Shown here piece after piece: positions 22,201 to 33,696 of a DNA stretch of 64,000 nt; the stretch's first letter is position 1; each line of letters opens with the position of its first letter. Origin of the DNA: Sciurus carolinensis (taxonomy: Eukaryota > Chordata > Mammalia > Rodentia > Sciuridae); the NCBI RefSeq assembly GCF_902686445.1, contig NC_062217.1:170805598-170869597 (forward strand), in the 5' to 3' direction. Position numbers and translations under genes: made by a program. Under the pieces are notes generated by a model. The model was given only the letters and a program-made list of their open reading frames with translations. It made no database searches and had not been told where the DNA came from.

Positions 22201-25200
22201 TGAGGTCGTGTCCCTGTCAAGGCGTTTAGTAACCCCTCTACCTGGGTCCTTGGAACTTCAGACGTAGTCAATAACGTTTGTCGGGGGGATGTAATAATTG
22301 AGAATGAGAAAAACACACCACAGGAACTTGCAGATAGTACTATGATGATTGTTACCCTTTCCTTTAGGGTATGAGAAGTTTTGTTTGTTTGTTTTTTCCC
22401 CTACTCTAAAAAAATAACCACCATCAATGACGACAAAAAACCCAAAACCTCTGATGGATGGAGGATACTTTGGCACTAAAAGTTCCACCTACTTCAAACA
22501 TACCTGGCCTTTAGCTCATACTGTAGAATGAAAACATATAGACTTAAAATTTATCTTTAAAGGGAATTTTCTTAATTATTAGCATAAAAAACCACTTGGG
22601 AGTATATCAGGAACCATCAAACAAAACGCCTTTCAGTCCCTGGACACGCAGGCCTGGATTCTGGAGCTGCCCCCGGGAGGCCGCGTGGCCAGGGCTAAGA
22701 GGCCGGGAGCCTCAGGTCCCGGGCCTGGTAAGTGCTTCCACAGAGGGCTGGCCGCGCTTCAGCCGCATGTTCCCGCCCACGCTAGGCCGTGAAGAACTTT
22801 TATTAATTGGCGCTCTGAGGCCAGAGGGGATTTTCTTGGCCTCGTGGAAACCAGTCAGCCGGCTCCCAGGCCGACTTGCAGACCAGCCAGCTGGGCACTC
22901 TTAAAAACTGACCTACATCGAACCAAACTCGTAGAATGTGTGTTAGATCAAATCTCTTCCTTTTTACTCGAAGTCAGTTATGCTCTGCAAATTTCCATGC
23001 CATCTTTGCCAGTGACAGATACGAGGGGTGTTTTCCTGCAGGGAAAAGGACCCTCACTTTCTAGAGTTTTCTAACAATTTAAAAAACCCATAGAATGACT
23101 CAGATCCTCTTGAGGAGGCTACCAAACAATGTGCTTGGGTTTCAGAATGGATGACTTTCTCCTTTGGAAAAATGAGGCCCCCAAATGCCAACCCAGGCAC
23201 AGAGAGCCACCAGCAACAGCATGTCCTGTTTTCTGTGGGTCCTTTGCCACCCACTTCTGCCAGCTCTAAGCGGGCATCACTGCCTTCAGGAGAGCCGTTG
23301 GAAAAGAAAAGTACGTGTCTTTGAGAAAACAAGTGGTTGTAAAACATGAAATTGTGAAATGAAATCATGAATTCCATCTGAATTCTAGTTGCTGGGTTCT
23401 TTATGGAGAGTGTTCTTCCGCTTTCCTTGTTTTAAAGAAACCACAGCAAGAAGAACTGGGGACGCCCGAGCTGGTGTCTGCTTCCCGGAGCTGCGCTCAG
23501 AGTGCACAGCTGATGTAGGGCTTCATCAGCAACTGGGCTCTTTCTCTCTCTCTTTTCTTTAAATTCTGGAAGGATTTTTGCATTTAGAGCGAATGCTGCT
23601 GAAAACCATGGAAAAGAAACACTAAAGGACAGACCAGTGACAGTGGGCCACGGATGGATTTGTCTCCAGGATGATGGTCACCCCAGTCAATATTCCCACA
23701 GCCGGACTTTTGAGACACCTCCCTCCTCTGCATGGGCTCTCCCAGGGCGAATGAGCACTTTACACGGTGCCTTAATTTCTTATTCATTCCAGCCCTGTAG
23801 GTCGCAAAAGGGTTCAACTAATTCTAACAACTAATTTTCTACAAGCACTTAAGTGCTTTGGTCAGAAAGATGCTCGGGAATATTTTATGTTACTCTCTTT
23901 ATTCTTAGGCTACAGTCACATGAATTACCTTGTGGATTTAGTTAAGTGATGCAATACATGACAAAATATCACCCTGGGTCATGAAAAAAAGAGGTCTTTA
24001 ATGAGCAGCAGGGTCTCAGACTGTGAAATTAGTCAAAAACCACGACAGGGTGATGAGTCGGTTCATATTTGATTGAAGTGGTAATCTACTACATTTATGA
24101 AACCTTCAGAGTTCACAGCTGGGCAGCCATGCCAAAGCATTACCTCCTTGGAGCACATTTTTTAAAAGCCCCTGGCACCCAGGCAATAGCAAATCCTCAG
24201 CACCTCTTCTCTTCTGGTTGTGGCTTCTCTAGGACTGTGTCTCACTTTGTCCTGGGGAACAGGGCAAAAGCAGATGCCTGCTTGGTGCATTGATCCCCAG
24301 CAAAACTTCACTCCTCGAATGCACTTTGGTCAGACCTGCTTCCAGTCTTTTTGGTTTTCCAGCCATGGCTCTGCTCCTCGGATGACAATGCTGTGGTTTC
24401 TTTAAAAAAGGAAAATCGAAGAATACTTCCTGCAAAGAACCCAGCAACTAGAATTCAGATGGGATTTATGGTTTCATTTTCACACAGCATCCTGCACGCA
24501 AAGCTGGGAATTGGGATTACATCATGTGTGCTACTAAACTCACATTCTAAAAGCATGCTCCAGAAAGAAGTTCTTCATTAAAAGCTGAAAGCTTTCCATG
24601 TGTCTGGGAAAAAAATAGCTAACTATGTTGAAGAGGAGGGAGGCACAGTTTAATGACTAAAAAATGTAATTTACAAAGATCTGCCTCAGTAATCCCTCCT
24701 AATAGCTTCATGGAGAAAAAGCCACGATCACCTGCAGGCTTTCTGAATTAATCAACACTTCTTGAGGTCAGAAAATAATTAAGCATTAAGTGCACTTTCT
24801 GTCCATTCAAAGACCAAGGAAGTGGATCCATCCGGAAAATGGATAAAATGTTGCATTAGTGATCTTTTCTTTTCAAAAGGGTGGATGTTTCCAAAATTAA
24901 ACAATCACATTTCAACTCCCCGCAGGTCAGAGCTCTATGAGGCCTGGCACCTTTGAATCTGGACCAGTCGTTAGGTGGCCCTGTGGAATGGCGGTTGGTC
25001 TGGTCCGCGGTGGCAACGGCACTCGGTTCCATTAGAAGGCGTCTGGGTCATTTCAGAAGTCCATGTGAAGTGTGAAGAGGGGAGAGGACCCCACGGCTGG
25101 CGTCTTTACCGTGACCTCGGGGAGGGAGCACGGGAAGAGTGTGGCGAAGTCTTGGTGCCTGCATCTGGGTGACAGGCCTGTGCTGGGGCTTCCCCACCTC

Positions 25201-25539
25201 ACACTCCTGACACTGGTTCTGGAAGGTTCTTTGCCTGGGCGATGTAGCAGTCACCAGCAACCCTGGCCTCCGCTCCCTAGACCCAGTGACAATTCCCTCT
25301 GGGGCAACTGTCTCCCAAAGTTGTCAGCTGTCCCTGGGGGATCGCATCACCTCCAACTCAGAACCTTGGCTACCAGGGAGGGATTAATATACCATTTTCT
25401 CTTCTCTTGAATATATTTAAAAGGTTTGGAATGTAAGTTTTAAAGTAAATGGAGGGACAAAAATATGAAAAACTGGTATGCTACTTCAGTCTCCTAGACT
25501 GCTTGGAGAAGATTCCTGAGTGGGGGGCAGCGTAAGTCT
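22201..25539. other. Long unassigned interval
   Basis: The longest stretch without a recognised repeat. 22270-22600 and 23860-24900 are AT-rich; 24560-24870 has homeodomain-like words such as 'gaattaatcaac' and 'taattaagcatt' in low-CpG sequence. 22640-22900 is GC-rich. The open frames are all short and without domains. Low repeat density could reflect constraint, or old repeats I cannot recognise. Confidence 0.35.
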
Positions 25540-25680
25540 GGGCCCAGAGACCACAGGCCCTGGATGGACAGGACCTCAGCATCAGAGCCCAGGAGAGGAG
25601 TGGAGTCCCCCAGGCCCAGGCAGCCAGCATTCAGGGACCTGGGGTCCAGGAATGTGCATTATATGAAAAGAGCATCAATA
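25540..25680. mobile_element. Possible MER5-like hAT relic
   Basis: 'gacctcagcatcagagccc', 'gtcccccaggcccaggcag' and 'ctggggtccaggaatgtgc' resemble the body of MER5-type non-autonomous hAT elements. Terminal inverted repeats are not visible, so the call is weak. Confidence 0.35.
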
Positions 25681-25684
25681 TTTC

Positions 25685-25837
25685 AAACCTACAGGAAAAC
25701 CTTCCAAAAAATTCATACAAAGATACATCTATACCTCTAATATCCACATTCATCCATAGTTGCCTTTTATTGTTTACTTTATTCTTTCCTTTTTAATTTC
25801 CTCTGACCAGCTACACAGACATGCGCGTGCACACGCG

Positions 25838-25877
<40 letters not shown>

Positions 25878-26440
25878 CGCACATTTTTTTTCCCCTGAAC
25901 TACTTGTGGGTAAGTTATACACATCAAGGACCTTTACCCTCAAATCCTTCACTGGGCATTTCCGGCTAATCACAGCACAGTCAGCAAAGGTCGGTAAGTG
26001 GCCCCCGGGTGTGATGCTTTCTCCACCACATCCCGGTGTCCCCCGCTTACCCGGCACAGCTAGTCATCTCTTCCTCGCTGACAGAGTCCTGTCCAGAGTT
26101 AGGTCTTGCATTAGGTTATCAGGACCCTTTGCGTTTTTTCTGAAAACAACTTGGAGACACAATTCACCCACGTGAAACTTGGAGTTCCGAGCTTTGCGGC
26201 ATACTCGCAGACCCTGTTCCCTCACCACAGTGTGGTCTCGGAATGTTCCGTCCCCCTTTGTCCTTCACCCTGTGCTCATTATCCTTCATGGGCGTGAGCT
26301 TGGAACATTTGCACTACTTCTCTGTGTCTTTCCTGATAATGACATTTTGGAAGAATTTAGTTCCCTCTTTTTTTAAGTTAAAAAATTGGGGTTTGTCTGA
26401 TATTCCTGTGGCTCAACTGAGGCCATGCTTTCTCACCTCA
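25685..26440 (-). mobile_element. Ancient LINE-like interspersed repeat
   Basis: Landmarks of an old mammalian LINE non-coding region appear in order: 'tttcaaacctacaggaaaac', 'ggtaagttatacacatc', 'tttaccctcaaatccttcac', 'tgtgtctttcctgataatg', 'acattttggaagaattt' and 'ggggtttgtctgatattcc'. I believe it is an antisense L1-type end, but the subfamily is not certain. A CA-rich tract has expanded inside it. Confidence 0.55.
25818..25885. repeat. (CA)n tract with GC-containing edges
   Basis: Positions 25819-25884 alternate purine and pyrimidine without a break for 66 bases: a CG/TG/CA-rich left end, a pure CA core and a CACG-containing right end. This composition strongly favours Z-DNA under supercoiling. 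Confidence 0.95.
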
Positions 26441-29400
26441 AACATTTCCCAGGTGTCCCACCTGGAGAGGCTTCGTGTCCCTCTGTCCCTCACTGATGTT
26501 AGCTGTGGCCACTTGGCAGGGTGGGGGCTGATTTCCCCTCTGCATCTTTACCTCAATGGGAGCTAGTCTGGGGGAAATCCGATGAAGAATAAGACTTTGC
26601 ACAATCATCCAATGTCTCCTTACGGGCTGCTTGCCCCTTGGAAGGAGAGGGGCAAGGCCATCTTCAGGTGCCATCTGCTGCTCTGCTCTCTGGGCGCTCC
26701 TGGCATGCACCTGCTCTTCCGGCCCTGACTTGTAGCCTTCCTGCTCAAAATCTACCTGAAGTTGGACTGCCTGGTCTCTTGCAGACCCCTCTAGGACCCA
26801 AGGAGAGAAACAGAACATACTTGTGGAAGGAAGAAGGCTATTGTAAATGTCCCACAGCATCGCATGCCTCTGATGAGTCACCCAGCCTGTCCAACTCTCT
26901 CTGGACTCAGGCGGCTTCACAAATGGTTTCCCTGAAATGCCCAGCTCCCTTTCGAGGAGGGTCCCCTGTGTCCCCGGGCCTCTGCCTTTCTTCTGCTTTG
27001 CTTCAGGCCTTTCGTCACCTCCCTAAAATCTCCAATGCAACATGCAGAAGCTAGGGAGGGCAGATTGCCCCTGTCCTCTCTCAAGAGCAGGAGGCACAGA
27101 GGGTGAGGCTGAAGGAGCCCCCCAGGGAGCACGAGTGGGCGTGGGGGAGTTGAACATGGGCGAGGGCCACAGATGGTTGGTGTGGAACCGCTCTCCCCGC
27201 AGGCTGAAGCTGACCTGGCCTCGGGACTTGCCGCCCCAACACAGCCCAGAGCCAGAGCGGTGGGGCGGACCCCGTGAGCTGAGCATTCCTGCTGGAGAAG
27301 CGTGGGGCCGGGGGAGGTGGCCTCGGAGGGAGAGGGCCAGACCACCTCAGAGCCAGAGTCCTGTGAGCACAGCCGGAAACAGTGGCCTCCCCAGGACCCA
27401 GAGCCAAAGGAAGCAGACCAGCACACAGGAGGCGGGTATTTACAAACAGGGAAGGACACATCCAGAGACCCGGCTCCACGGGAGAGCCCCGCGGGCCACA
27501 CGGCCAGGTGCCGAGAGCTTCGGCTCGCCCTGGCTTTGGCCTCCCTGCTCCCAGGGCAACTCCACAAAACATTATTATTATTTAATCATAACAAAAACAA
27601 TGGCTCAGAAAATAAAAACCAAAACAGGCAAACTATTGGAATACCAAGAAGGGATTTCTGAAGGTTTTTATTTTAAACACATGTTTCTAAAAGTCAGGGA
27701 GCGTCGCCAGAAACTCTGTTTCCCTCTTCTGCGTCCGGGGTTTGCTTTGGAAACTGCCTGTAAATGCCCTGAAAGCTTTCCTCTCGTCAAAACCCAGGAC
27801 AGCTCGGGGAGGTCTGCAGCCTCACCTCGTTACCTCACTGGAGCCGGTGGGTGATTCACGCCACACCAGGGTGGGCCTGGGGGTCTTGCTGCCTGCAGGG
27901 GGTCGAGGCTGGGGAGGAAGGCCTCCATCTCCGTCCCGTTCCACGGGGCCACGGCCTCCTGCAGGGGAGCCCAAAGGGCATGTGAACCCCAAAGTCAGGC
28001 CGGACACTCTGTTCCCCTCAGGAACAGATGCAGCCTCAGGAAACGGCTGGCCTCCCTTCCCTCGCAAGCACAGAACTCCCACAGGGAGTCCGGTCGCCTT
28101 GGTCCCGAGCCCAGGGCAGAGGACTGGGCAGCTCACAAGAGACCCCAGGCCGAGTTGAGAGCTGACTGGGTGAAGTCACTGGGCATGCACGACAGCCACG
28201 GAAGGAGACCGGGTGCAGCACACTCAAGGGACTCTGCTGGAAAAGCATGGTGAACGAGCAAGGCCCTCCCGGGACAGCCGCCTCTGCTTCCAAGGACTCC
28301 CGACACCAGGGAGAGGGATGGATATTGCTCTTTGCTCAAAACCATGATTCAACATTCTGGCTGTGTCATTCTTCAGGGTGGGATTAATTAGCAACAGGCC
28401 TCTCAGGGGGTTCATTTGTCTGTGATATTAAATAGAGTTTACTGTCATTTTAAATGAAGACACTGGGTGAGATTGAAGTCATACGAAGATTGGAGAGGAT
28501 GCGCGGGAGGGGCAGGATGTTGCAATTCCAAGGAGGATTCTGAGCTCTCCGTGCTGGCGCGGAGTTCATCTTGCTTCAGAGGAAGCAAATAACTGAATTA
28601 AGTACATTGTGTATTATTTATGGGTCACAGAGTGATGCAATCCTTTTGTTTCAATTGCATAGGAAGCAACAGTGTAACTAAAATATGATCATCTTCTTGT
28701 AGCCTAAAAGTAATGACCTTATACAAATAAGAGGGAATAAAAAAATTCATAAGGCCTTGGAATAAAATCTCTCACGGTCTCCTACCATATGGAGACTCCC
28801 AGGGTTAACCGTCAGGTGGCTCTTCACTGTGACGTCAACAGGCTGCAGGGTTTTTCCTGTAAGTTTACTGCAGAACCCCAGGGAGAAGACTACACAGAGA
28901 GACACCTGCAGCTGTGACTTCTACTCTCTCGAAACTGGGCTCCTATCATTTAAATAAGAGCCACTCCTTTGTGGAGAGTCATCAGGGACCTGTCCTTGCA
29001 TCCAGTTTCCTAAGTGGGGTGTGTCTAAGCAGAGTAGGAGGGTGTCCTGGTTGTAAGTAACGCACGTGGCATTCACTCGGGGCTGAACATGGCTGTAGTT
29101 GTGCTGTGGGGGATGTTGGTGAGAACATTCGTGAAAGGGGAGGCCAGGAGTTCAGAAATACCAAGGAATACAGAATCACTTCACCTGGGAGGAGGATGGA
29201 AGGCAGTAGGAACTGTACATGCAAAAAGAAAATGAGGCAAGCCATCAGAGGACGGGAGGCTCGATGCTGGAGAGGCGCAGGGCAGTGGGAATACCAACAC
29301 AGGACAGTGGCCACTGCTCACGGCGTCCCTACTTTGCATCATGAAAGGTGCTCATATTCTATAAGCACATGCTCATTTAATACCAAAAAGACTCATAAGG

Positions 29401-29466
29401 GGCCATGATTCTGACCATTTGAAAAGACACAACCAAGGCACAAGATGACCTTGCTTATTTAAGTTG
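26441..29466. other. Unassigned, GC-rich then AT-rich
   Basis: 27050-28100 is GC-rich with long overlapping frames in several readings, including 270 codons on plus (27042-27854) and 216 on minus (26917-27567). None has a domain, and their overlap in opposite strands argues against coding. 28560-28790 is AT-rich, repeat-free and a possible conserved non-coding segment. No transposon was identified with confidence. Confidence 0.35.
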
Positions 29467-30179
29467 TAAAGCTCCATATCACAGAAGAGGCAGGGCTAGC
29501 CTGGACCTAAGGTAGTCTGACTCCAGGACCTATTGGAAGGTTTCCTGATGAAGATTGGAGACTGTGGTAGGAATAGGCATTTTGTTCTCCTCCCGATTGT
29601 TTATTTAAAAAATAAAAGTAAACAACATTTTAAGAATGTGGGAAGGGAATTCATAGGAGAACCCAGATAGCCATCTGCAAATAAGCAAACAAAAAATAAA
29701 TATATGAATTCAAAATAAAACTTAAATAATAAAATCAAGAGTTACCCCTGCTTGATGGTATGGCCAAAAGGTATGGGGACACAGCTGCTAAGGAAGGGCT
29801 CGCATCTGGATGGTGGTACCTGGGTGCAGGAGAGGATCCACTCTGGTCTTTGGCAGCTCAATTCAGCTTCATTTAATTCATTTAATTAAGAGTCCTCATG
29901 TGTTTATTTAAGTTAATTTATTAACCTCACTTTGAATAAAATTTTAGTCTAACTTAATTTGGGATTTAAAAAGCTAATCATAACTGGCAACCTTTTGTGT
30001 GTTATTTATAGCTGTGTTAGTTTCTCAGCACCTACATCAGACAAGGCCACACATCACAGCCATTTCAAAATCTTTTCTATATGAATGGGATCTTTTTGCT
30101 TATTTTCTTTCATAGCAAATAAATGTGGTCTACAAGAGTAAGAAAAAAAAAAACATAGTCTTAAAGCTCCATATCACAG
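29467..30179 (+). other. Candidate retroposed segment with A11 tail
   Basis: A perfect 18-mer, taaagctccatatcacag, occurs at 29467-29484 and 30162-30179. Just before the second copy is an A11 run (30143-30153), 20 bases after an AATAAA at 30118-30123. This is the layout of an mRNA 3' end reinserted by LINE machinery, with the 18-mer as target duplication. Against it, nine bases separate the A-run from the repeat, and 29485-29530 resembles antisense MIR. No coding sequence is recognisable inside, so a source gene cannot be named. Confidence 0.4.
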
Positions 30180-31579
30180 GAATTTGGTTAATGATACCAT
30201 GGTTCTGTTGTCAATTAATATTTCTCTAGAATTAAGGAAATTTTACATCATAAATTCAAATCAGTCAAATGTGTTAGAAAAGTTTAAAAATGCTTATCTT
30301 TTCCTTTTGTCTTACTCCAGTCCTCATGGGGGATATTATTATTATTATTATTATTAATAATAATAATAAACATCTTTAGGATAGGTCTTTAACTAGTAAT
30401 CAAAAACTTACACAAGTTGCCAGTCTCTTTCATATGTCTCCTTACATGGTTAAGAAAATAATGATTTGTTTCCCACCCTTTCTTTTGTGACACTGAAAGT
30501 ATAGGAACATCATAAAAACAGGTTGCTGGAAGAAAAAAAAAAAAAATCAAAGACAAAGGGGAACGCAGCAAGCCCAACGAGCGGTGCCGCTGGTGGGACC
30601 TTGTAGGGAGAGGAGAGATGTCTCCGTGCAGGCCGGCTGTCTCAGCCCCTCCAGCAGACCCAGGCGACAGGGCCATGCAGTGTGTCTCACCAGCTGAGCG
30701 GAGCCAGTGGGAACTTCCCATCTTCCCGCCAAAGCTGCCTGGAGTAGTGATAGTGGGGTGGAGGGGAAAGTTCCACACCCATCCACCCTCCCGGTATGCT
30801 CACAAGGCCCAGAGTAAGCCATGGTGCCTCTGGTGTCATCTTCTAGTCCATTCTACGCCAGCTTCTTGTTTATGCAATCAAGTCCTCTACAGGATCAACT
30901 CCATTGGCATGACCTTTTTTTTTTTTTTTTTTTTAACACATTGGACTCACAATGAGCCGGTCTGATTGGTCAGAATCAGTGTAAATTTCTAATTCTTCTA
31001 TCTCTTTGACCAAGAGTGGTAGGTTATTATTATGCTGTTATTACTGATAAGCATCTTTAAGAGAGGTCTGTGACCAGTGCTCAAACCAGTAAGGCCAACT
31101 CTAGTGATAAACAGAAAGGCAGGTCCTAGAGAGAGTTGACTTTGTGGGGGGAAATGGGTGGCATCTTTTGAATGCAAAAATATGTTATGGGTCACAGAAA
31201 CTCTGTCTTTTGACAGTGTTCAACATTATGTAGGGGATAAGAATCAACTTGCTAATTAAGTCTATAACGTCACATGCCTATACATGCTTGGCTGGGGTCA
31301 AGGGTCAAGAAGACATTGGAGATACTGGGATGGCACCCAGGCATTACAGAGGAAGGGTCAAGTGTCACCAGGTGGGTAGGCTGAGGATGGGGTGAGGGCC
31401 TAAGAAAGCCTTGCTGGGCATGATGGCTACAATGGATGCTCCTCTATTTGTTTCCAAAGAAGTTCTTCCACTTTTTGAAACTTATGCAAAAGCGATAGGT
31501 ATTCTTCAAAGAGAAATATTCCTTAGGTCTCGAGGTCTGTATAACACCCATCTAAGAAGTATTGACACAGACGATATGT
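30180..31579. other. Unassigned sequence with simple tracts
   Basis: Includes the palindromic TTA/TAA tract and a T20 run (30915-30934) whose associated retroposon body was not recognised. 30540-30800 is GC-rich with an open minus-strand frame lacking domains. Confidence 0.4.
30333..30370. repeat. (ATT)n-(AAT)n palindromic microsatellite
   Basis: An ATT array switches to AAT at 30355/30356, giving a perfect inverted repeat with 14-base arms and no spacer (30342-30369). The DNA can extrude a cruciform. Confidence 0.95.
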
Positions 31580-31790
31580 CTGTACATGACTGTCATGTCC
31601 CAGGCAGGACATTAAAACTTTTTAATTCTTCCAGCAACTCAGGCATGACTGGTCTCCTAATTTACACGTGAAGGCCGAGGCTTGGAAAGATCCAGCATGA
31701 CTAAGGGTCACCCGTCCAGTAAGCAGCTAAACCAAGGTTTGAATCTGAGCTCTCTGACTGAAGGGCTCAAGGCCTCAGCTCCAGCCAGGC
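31580..31790 (-). mobile_element. MIR SINE, antisense
   Basis: 'aattcttccagcaactcagg', 'cctaatttacacgtgaagg', 'aagggtcacccgtccagtaa' and 'ggtttgaatctgagctctct' align in antisense MIR order over nearly the full core. Confidence 0.7.
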
Positions 31791-32617
31791 TTGTGAGGAA
31801 AACCATTCCAAGTGTTCAGCGCCCTGCATGCAAGAACCAGGCTCTGTGACTCTGACCTCAGGATCCAGCACTGTGGCTTGGTACTTGTGAGCGTGTGCCT
31901 ATGTGTGGGTTCATCCAGTGCTCATCGCCACATGCACAAGGAACAAAACACGAAATACTGAAGTATTAAGCAGAGGAAGAGGGGAAAGCTGAAGGTCAAA
32001 GTTACATGTGGTGACTCCTATCATACGTATCATTTTTCCAAGGAAAGGTAAGTCCTTGCTCCAAAGGACTTAAGACCAAGCAGCATGAGTGCCTCCTTTT
32101 CCTCACATTAATATTTATGAAGTTTCAATTGGCTTTTGCATTTGAAGTTATTGATCCATTTCCTCACTCAATTATAAAACCTTAAAATGTACAAAGAAGT
32201 TCCTGAGGAAGAAAGCTAATGAAGGGTGAGCGTGCTCTTTGGCTGGGCATTGGTTCCCCTCACGGACTGAACCTCGGCAGAGGGATTGTTATCATTGCGA
32301 CTAGACTAAACACATTTGCCCTATTTAACTACCAGCCAACCACATTCTGGAAGAAGAAGTACTGCTAGAGTTTGGATGAAGAAGCGTGAGGTATTACTTT
32401 TAGTCTGATCATTTAAATAGCTTAGTAAGATCAAAACTATTAAAGTATCTAGTAAAAATGAATACAGATAGTGCTACATAGGTATTTTGCTCTTGGTTTT
32501 ATATTTCCTCAAAATGATTCTAATAATTACATTCATGTATATTACATGGTATCCATACCCTACTCAATACATTATGATTACCATTATTTCATCAGTAAGT
32601 AAAGTATTTGTGAATAT
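31791..32617. other. Unassigned sequence
   Basis: No gene or transposon was recognised. 32090-32600 is AT-rich unique sequence. Confidence 0.4.
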
Positions 32618-32786
32618 ATCCATTCATCCACCCACCCATCCATCTGCCCACCCACCCACCCACTTACCCATCCATGTATCAGCCATCCATCTATCCCACG
32701 CAGTCACCCACCCATCCATCCACTCTCCATCCATCCACCCTCCATCCCACCCACCCACCTATCCATCAATCCATCCATCACTCCAG
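32618..32786. repeat. Decayed (CCAT/CCAC)n tetranucleotide array
   Basis: About 170 bases of CCAT and CCAC tetramers with many substitutions and small indels. The His/Pro/Ser-rich translation of an open frame here is an artefact of the array. Confidence 0.95.
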
Positions 32787-33435
32787 TCCCCCAGCCATCT
32801 GACCAGTCAAGAAATGCTAATTATGTGTGTGCTAAATGTCATGCACTGTGTAAGGCAGTGGAAGACAAATGGATCAGGTGAATCAAAGAAAAATAGCCAG
32901 AGGAAGAGGAGACCCCGGAGAGGCGCACTGAGGGATTTCATCTCCATTTCTTAGTTGGTTAAAATTGCAGCTTTTGATTTGCCTCAACTAGCACTGCTTC
33001 TCCTGGATCTGGGTCAGCTGGTGACCGTCAGATCAGGACCCCATGGGCAGTTCTTCTGGGCTGATGGATTGTTGCAGGAATGTCTCCTGACTCGGAAGGA
33101 GCTGAGATCCACGAGGCCATCTGGTGGTTTCTCTGCCTTTTATTGCACGGCCTGCTCAGTGCTGTCAGTCTGCTGCCGGCATGGCACCTGTCTCTCAGGT
33201 GGTGGCTGAGTAAATAACGTCCTTAAGAAGACATTTGAAGCGCACGACTAGGGAAACAGATCGAGGCTGAAACTTTATCTCGCACCATGAAGGCAATGCA
33301 ACTTAATCTCAGGAGGGGACAACTGGAGAGATGGCATGCACAGGCAATGGTGGCCCTGCTAGGAGGTATTAATCTGTCTGGTGGCTGCAAAGTTTCCTTT
33401 CACATGGCTCGTCAGGAACATTTTAATTTCAAAAC
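32787..33435. other. Unassigned sequence
   Basis: No recognised element or coding signal between the tetranucleotide array and the SINE. Confidence 0.4.
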
Positions 33436-33450
33436 AAAAATGTGGAGGGA

Positions 33451-33647
33451 GCCTGGCACGGTGGCACACGCCGGTAATCCCAGTGTCTCAGGAGGCTGAG
33501 GCAGGAGGATCGCAAGTTTGAGGTCAGCCTCAGTAACTCAGTGAGGCCCAAAGTAACCTAGTGAGATCCTGTCTCAAAATAAAAAATAAAATAAAGGGCT
33601 GGGATATGGCTCAGGGGTAGAGTGCCTCTGGAATCAATCCCCAGTAC

Positions 33648-33677
<30 letters not shown>
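33451..33677 (+). mobile_element. B1-dID dimeric SINE
   Basis: The 7SL-derived B1 unit starts 'gcctggcacggtggcacacg' and includes 'ggaggctgaggcaggaggat'. An A-rich linker follows, then a degenerate ID unit ('gggctgggatatggctcagg') and a long poly(A) that ends the element. An imperfect 15-bp target duplication (13 of 15 identical) lies at 33436-33450 and 33682-33696. Antisense frames through the poly(A) encode a poly-Phe tract and are not genes. Confidence 0.95.
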
Positions 33678-33678
<1 letters not shown>

Positions 33679-33696
33679 ACCAAAAACATGGAGGGA

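Noticed and set aside
27042..27854. 270-codon plus-strand frame opposed by 216- and 163-codon minus-strand frames
   Set aside because: Mutually overlapping long frames in a GC-rich stretch indicate low stop density rather than genes; no domain was found.
32618..32786. CRISPR-like direct repeats
   Set aside because: The repeats are decayed tetranucleotides without unique spacers of constant length, in a mammalian-type genome.
32487..32954. 155-codon His/Pro/Ser-rich frame
   Set aside because: It is a translation of the CCAT tetranucleotide array.
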